This document shows, piece after piece, positions 61,297-64,000 of a stretch of 64,000 nt of DNA (its first letter is position 1; each line of letters opens with the position of its first letter). The translations under genes were made by a program, and so were the position numbers. Where the stretch lies: assembly GCF_014651855.1 (NCBI RefSeq), contig NZ_BMXR01000016.1:1-64000 (forward strand), written 5' to 3'. The notes below the pieces were generated by a model. That model ran no database searches, was not told the DNA's origin, and worked only from the letters and a program-made list of their open reading frames with translations. The DNA is from Saccharospirillum salsuginis. Its GTDB lineage: Bacteria > Pseudomonadota > Gammaproteobacteria > Pseudomonadales > Natronospirillaceae.

Positions 61297-62946
61297 CTAA
61301 CGCGGGCGCAGATTCAGGACATGGATCAGCCGTTCGGGAACGCCCCGATGCACCATGGGGCGCACAAAGGGATCGCTTTCGGTCACCCAGCCGGTGAATC
61401 GTTCGTCGTTGTACTGGTACCAGCTTGGATTGGCGAACAGAGTGATCACCGGCAGGGTCTCGGCGACCCGGGTCTGAATACGCGTCATGATGCGCTGGCG
61501 TTCCGCGTCATCCGTCATCAGGGCGAAATCGTGCAGCCAGTCTTCGATGTCCTTGTCCCGATACATGTGCATGGCCTGGCTGTCCAGGTTGCCGGGCTTC
61601 ATCTTGTCCGGATTGAACAGGTCCGAATAGGTGCGCCAGGGGCTCAGGCCGGGATTGGTCCACATGATGTAGATGTCATAGTTGCCGGTCGGTATGCGTT
61701 CGTACCAGGCCTGTTCGTCCATGCTCTCCACTCGGGCGTTCAGGCCGATCGAGCGAAGGTTGGCGGCAACAGTGAACAGGCTGTTCACCCAGTCGGTCCA
61801 GCCCGAGGGCACGGCCAGGCCCAGTTGAATGGGGGTGCCGTCCGGTTGTTCCCGGTAGCCGTCGCCGTCCCGGTCGAGATAGCCCGCACCGTCTAGTAGC
61901 GCACGCGCGGCCTCGACATCCTGTTGCATCAAATAGCGAAACGGCGCCAAGGCCGTCTCATCGTACCAGCTCTGGTACAACGGGCCGGTACCGACCGGAT
62001 AGGGGCTCGCGCTGGTCAGGCCGAAGGTATCCTCGGTCAACAGGGTCTCGCGATCGATCGCCAGGCTGATGGCCTTGCGAACGGCCACGTCGTCGAGTGG
62101 TGGTCGTGTCGTGTTCAATTGCAGGTTGGTGTTGGAGCCCGGTGCCATCCAGTACCGGTTGTGTGGAGTGTGCTCGCCAAAGGCACCAACCGGGTCCCGG
62201 ACGCCTTCACCCATCCAGTCGATCATGCCGCGCCGGGCCGCGGCCCAGAGGGATTCGTTACCGCTGTAATGCGGATACTTCAGGCAGTCCACCGCCGGTC
62301 TGTCCGCTTCGTAGTAGTGCGGATTGCGGCACACCTTGAAGTAGCTGGTGTTGAAACGGTCGACTTCGGTGAATGGGCCGGTGCCCACCGGGTGAGTATT
62401 GGCGAAGGCTACCGGGTCGTCGATCCGGCTGAAGATATGGCGCGGCAACGGATACAGCCGGCCGATGTGCTGGTGGGCGAGCGCGTTGGCTCGGGCCAGC
62501 TCGAATTCGACGGTCAGGTTGTCCACCACACGGGCACTCTTGACCAGGCCGGTGCCCGTCTCGGGATCGTGGATGTCGAGGTTGATCGGATAGTCCGGAT
62601 GACGGCGGGCATAGTCGACGGTGAACACGACATCCTCGGCGGTGAAGGGGGTGCCATCGGACCAATACACGCCGCTGCGCAGTGTGTAGGTCAACCGCGT
62701 CAGCCCCTCGCTTTGATGCACGGCCTTGGCCAGACGAGGGTAGTGACGGTCGGGATGCCAGACATTGAAGACCCAGAGCGGTTCGTAAATGAAATCCTGG
62801 GCGTAGAAGGAGCCGATGGCGGAATCGAACGGATTGAAATTGCGTTCAAAGCCGTTGGTATGGCTGGGTACCAGAACCAGATCCCGGCTTTGACCTCCCA
62901 GGGCCAGAGTCGGAATCAGGAGCGTAAGCCAGAGTATGTGTCGCAT
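61297..62946 (-). CDS. ABC transporter substrate-binding protein, paralog 2
   Basis: 549 residues, SBP_bac_5 family, tandem paralog of the preceding gene. Signal peptide about 1-18 (ILWLTLLIPTLALGG). Shared stretches include LVLVPSHTN, AQDF, PLWVFNVW and LAHQHIGRLYPLPRHIFS. GAGGTAACCCC precedes the ATG. A perfect operator palindrome (62982-62995) sits 36 bp upstream and a LacI-family gene is divergent. The two copies have diverged enough to suggest different ligands or long-standing duplication. Confidence 0.92.
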   Translation of the reverse strand: MRHILWLTLLIPTLALGGQSRDLVLVPSHTNGFERNFNPFDSAIGSFYAQDFIYEPLWVFNVWHPDRHYPRLAKAVHQSEGLTRLTYTLRSGVYWSDGTPFTAEDVVFTVDYARRHPDYPINLDIHDPETGTGLVKSARVVDNLTVEFELARANALAHQHIGRLYPLPRHIFSRIDDPVAFANTHPVGTGPFTEVDRFNTSYFKVCRNPHYYEADRPAVDCLKYPHYSGNESLWAAARRGMIDWMGEGVRDPVGAFGEHTPHNRYWMAPGSNTNLQLNTTRPPLDDVAVRKAISLAIDRETLLTEDTFGLTSASPYPVGTGPLYQSWYDETALAPFRYLMQQDVEAARALLDGAGYLDRDGDGYREQPDGTPIQLGLAVPSGWTDWVNSLFTVAANLRSIGLNARVESMDEQAWYERIPTGNYDIYIMWTNPGLSPWRTYSDLFNPDKMKPGNLDSQAMHMYRDKDIEDWLHDFALMTDDAERQRIMTRIQTRVAETLPVITLFANPSWYQYNDERFTGWVTESDPFVRPMVHRGVPERLIHVLNLRPR

Positions 62947-62981
62947 GGGGTTACCTCGGTGGCGGTTTCTTCTTGTTTAAC

Positions 62982-62995
62982 TGTAACCGGTTACA
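62982..62995 (-). promoter_or_regulatory. LacI-type operator upstream of binding protein 2
   Basis: TGTAACCGGTTACA is a perfect 14-bp palindrome with the central CG step typical of LacI-family sites. Confidence 0.7.
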
Positions 62996-63140
62996 GTTAA
63001 CTGTGACCCATGCCCGATGTTTTTTCAAGCGTACGGACTCGGATGGTGGTTTTTAGGAACGAAAAGGCATGAGCGAGGCAGTTGATAGTCGTTGATTGCG
63101 AGGTGTTTCGATATTTCGGCGAGAAAAGTGCTATGCTTTC

Positions 63141-63154
63141 TGTAATCGCTTACA
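63141..63154 (+). promoter_or_regulatory. Probable autoregulatory operator of LacI gene
   Basis: TGTAATCGCTTACA, a near-perfect palindrome of the same type as 62982-62995 and the sites at 61161 and 61190. It is about 104 bp upstream of the LacI-family start. The rest of the 311-bp intergenic region shows nothing else I can support. Confidence 0.6.
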
Positions 63155-63257
63155 GTAATGCCCGGGCCGGCGATCCGGAAAGGCTGATTCGCAACCGCCT
63201 TTGGTGTACTGTAGTCGGTTGCCGCTTTGTAACACTGCCAATGAGGACAACGGGCGA

Positions 63258-64000
63258 ATGGCCACCATACGGGAAGTTTCCAAGCACGCCGGCGTATCGG
63301 TCGCGACCGTCAGTCGGGTCGTGAACGGCAATAAATGGGTCTCCGAAGCCACCCGACTGCGGGTGCTTGAATCCATGGAAGAGCTCGGTTACGAGCCGAA
63401 CTCCTTCGCCCGCAGCCTGGCCACGAATCGAAGCAACACCATCGGCATGGTGGTCGGGGATTTGTCCGGTCCCTTCTTCGGGCCCATGATGCAGCGCGCC
63501 GAGCAGGTGATTCGCGATGCCGGCAAGCATCTGATCATCACCAGCGGCCACTCGACGCTCGAAGAGGAGCGCGATGCCGTTCAGTTCCTGCTCAAGCGCC
63601 GGTGCGACGCCCTCATCCTGCACCTCGACCTGATGCCGGACGAGGAAATCATCGAGTTGTGCGACAAATCCCCACTGCCGATCATCCTGGTCAACCGCCT
63701 GATCCCGGAGCTGGCCGACCGTTGCGTATCACTCGACAACGAAGCCGGCGGCTACCTGGCCACCCGTCATCTGCTCGATCTGGGCCATACCCGCATCGCG
63801 CACATCACCGGCCCCCTGTACAAATCCGACGCCCGGGACCGCCTGGCCGGTTACCGCCGCGCGCTGGAAACGGCGGGGGTTCCGTACGATGAGAGCCTGG
63901 TGGTGGAATCCGACTACCTGGAATCCGGCGGTGCCCAGGCGCTCGACCGGCTCAAGCGCCGCGAGGCCGAGTTTACGGCCGTTGTCGGCGGCAACGACCT
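63258..64000 (+). CDS. LacI-family transcriptional regulator (3' end outside window)
   Basis: 247 residues visible, continuing past the window end. The N-terminal helix-turn-helix MATIREVSKHAGVSVATVSR with the hinge-region RLRVLESMEELGYEPNSFAR is diagnostic. The periplasmic-binding-protein-like effector domain begins with NTIGMVVGDLSGPFFGPMMQ, and DLGHTRIAHITGP follows. It is divergent from the two binding-protein genes, and four similar palindromes lie in their upstream regions and its own, so it very likely controls them in response to a sugar. GAGGA lies a little far upstream of the ATG; no better start exists. Confidence 0.94.
   Translation, partial: MATIREVSKHAGVSVATVSRVVNGNKWVSEATRLRVLESMEELGYEPNSFARSLATNRSNTIGMVVGDLSGPFFGPMMQRAEQVIRDAGKHLIITSGHSTLEEERDAVQFLLKRRCDALILHLDLMPDEEIIELCDKSPLPIILVNRLIPELADRCVSLDNEAGGYLATRHLLDLGHTRIAHITGPLYKSDARDRLAGYRRALETAGVPYDESLVVESDYLESGGAQALDRLKRREAEFTAVVGGND

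Overview
The window looks like chromosomal DNA of a halophilic or marine-type gammaproteobacterium. The evidence is exonuclease I (sbcB), YejK/NdpA, MgsA, a DUF349 protein, the ispE-prs-rplY-pth-ychF block and a DctB/DctD-controlled TRAP transporter. An Oceanospirillales/Saccharospirillaceae-like host is my inference from gene content, not something I could test. Most of the window is G+C-rich with dense operons. The stretch from about 41.9 to 51.9 kb is clearly A+T-richer and looks acquired. There is no rRNA and no CRISPR array.  Layout, 0-12.4 kb: sbcB (minus); a large DUF349 protein; an initiator tRNA-Met followed by three altered tRNA-like copies, each with its own terminator; a methyl-accepting chemotaxis protein whose 3' end overlaps that of a convergent GGDEF-EAL gene; and a minus-strand operon of DUF1028, an M20 carbamoylase-type amidohydrolase and an M42 peptidase.  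12.4-21 kb: a divergent plus-strand operon encodes a dipeptide-type ABC importer (binding protein, permease, a fused permease-ATPase, second ATPase), a GntR/FCD regulator and a DadA-like amino acid oxidoreductase. With the minus-strand hydrolases this looks like one uptake-and-degradation module for small peptides or amides. Five copies of an unusual structured repeat lie in and beside it.  21-35 kb: housekeeping and envelope genes: yejK, a PAS-GGDEF cyclase, a cold-shock protein, a GMC oxidoreductase, a DUF2807 lipoprotein, a small beta-barrel protein, a PaiB-like protein, a copper-chaperone pair, ychF, pth, rplY, prs and ispE.  35-42 kb: a TAXI-type TRAP transporter preceded by a textbook sigma-54 promoter with upstream palindromes, followed by the DctB/DctD-like two-component pair that probably drives it.  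42-53 kb: the most unusual locus. A 2318-residue secreted YD-repeat (RHS) protein carries about 1,000 extra residues of alternating Ca-binding (TSP3-like) and beta-propeller modules. It lacks the RHS core and toxin tip. Those lie on a separate, translationally coupled protein with its own signal peptide, followed by an overlapping small immunity-type gene. Downstream are an IS4 remnant, an orphan small protein, a 392-bp duplicate of the gene junction and a decayed IS66 element that interrupts the second core gene.  53-64 kb: a membrane protein, a CHASE2 adenylate/guanylate cyclase, short palindromic repeats, a VanZ-mgsA-ThiS/MoaD-like-BNR operon, a YitT-like protein, two tandem paralogous ABC binding proteins with no transporter genes beside them, LacI-type operator palindromes, and a LacI-family regulator cut by the window end.
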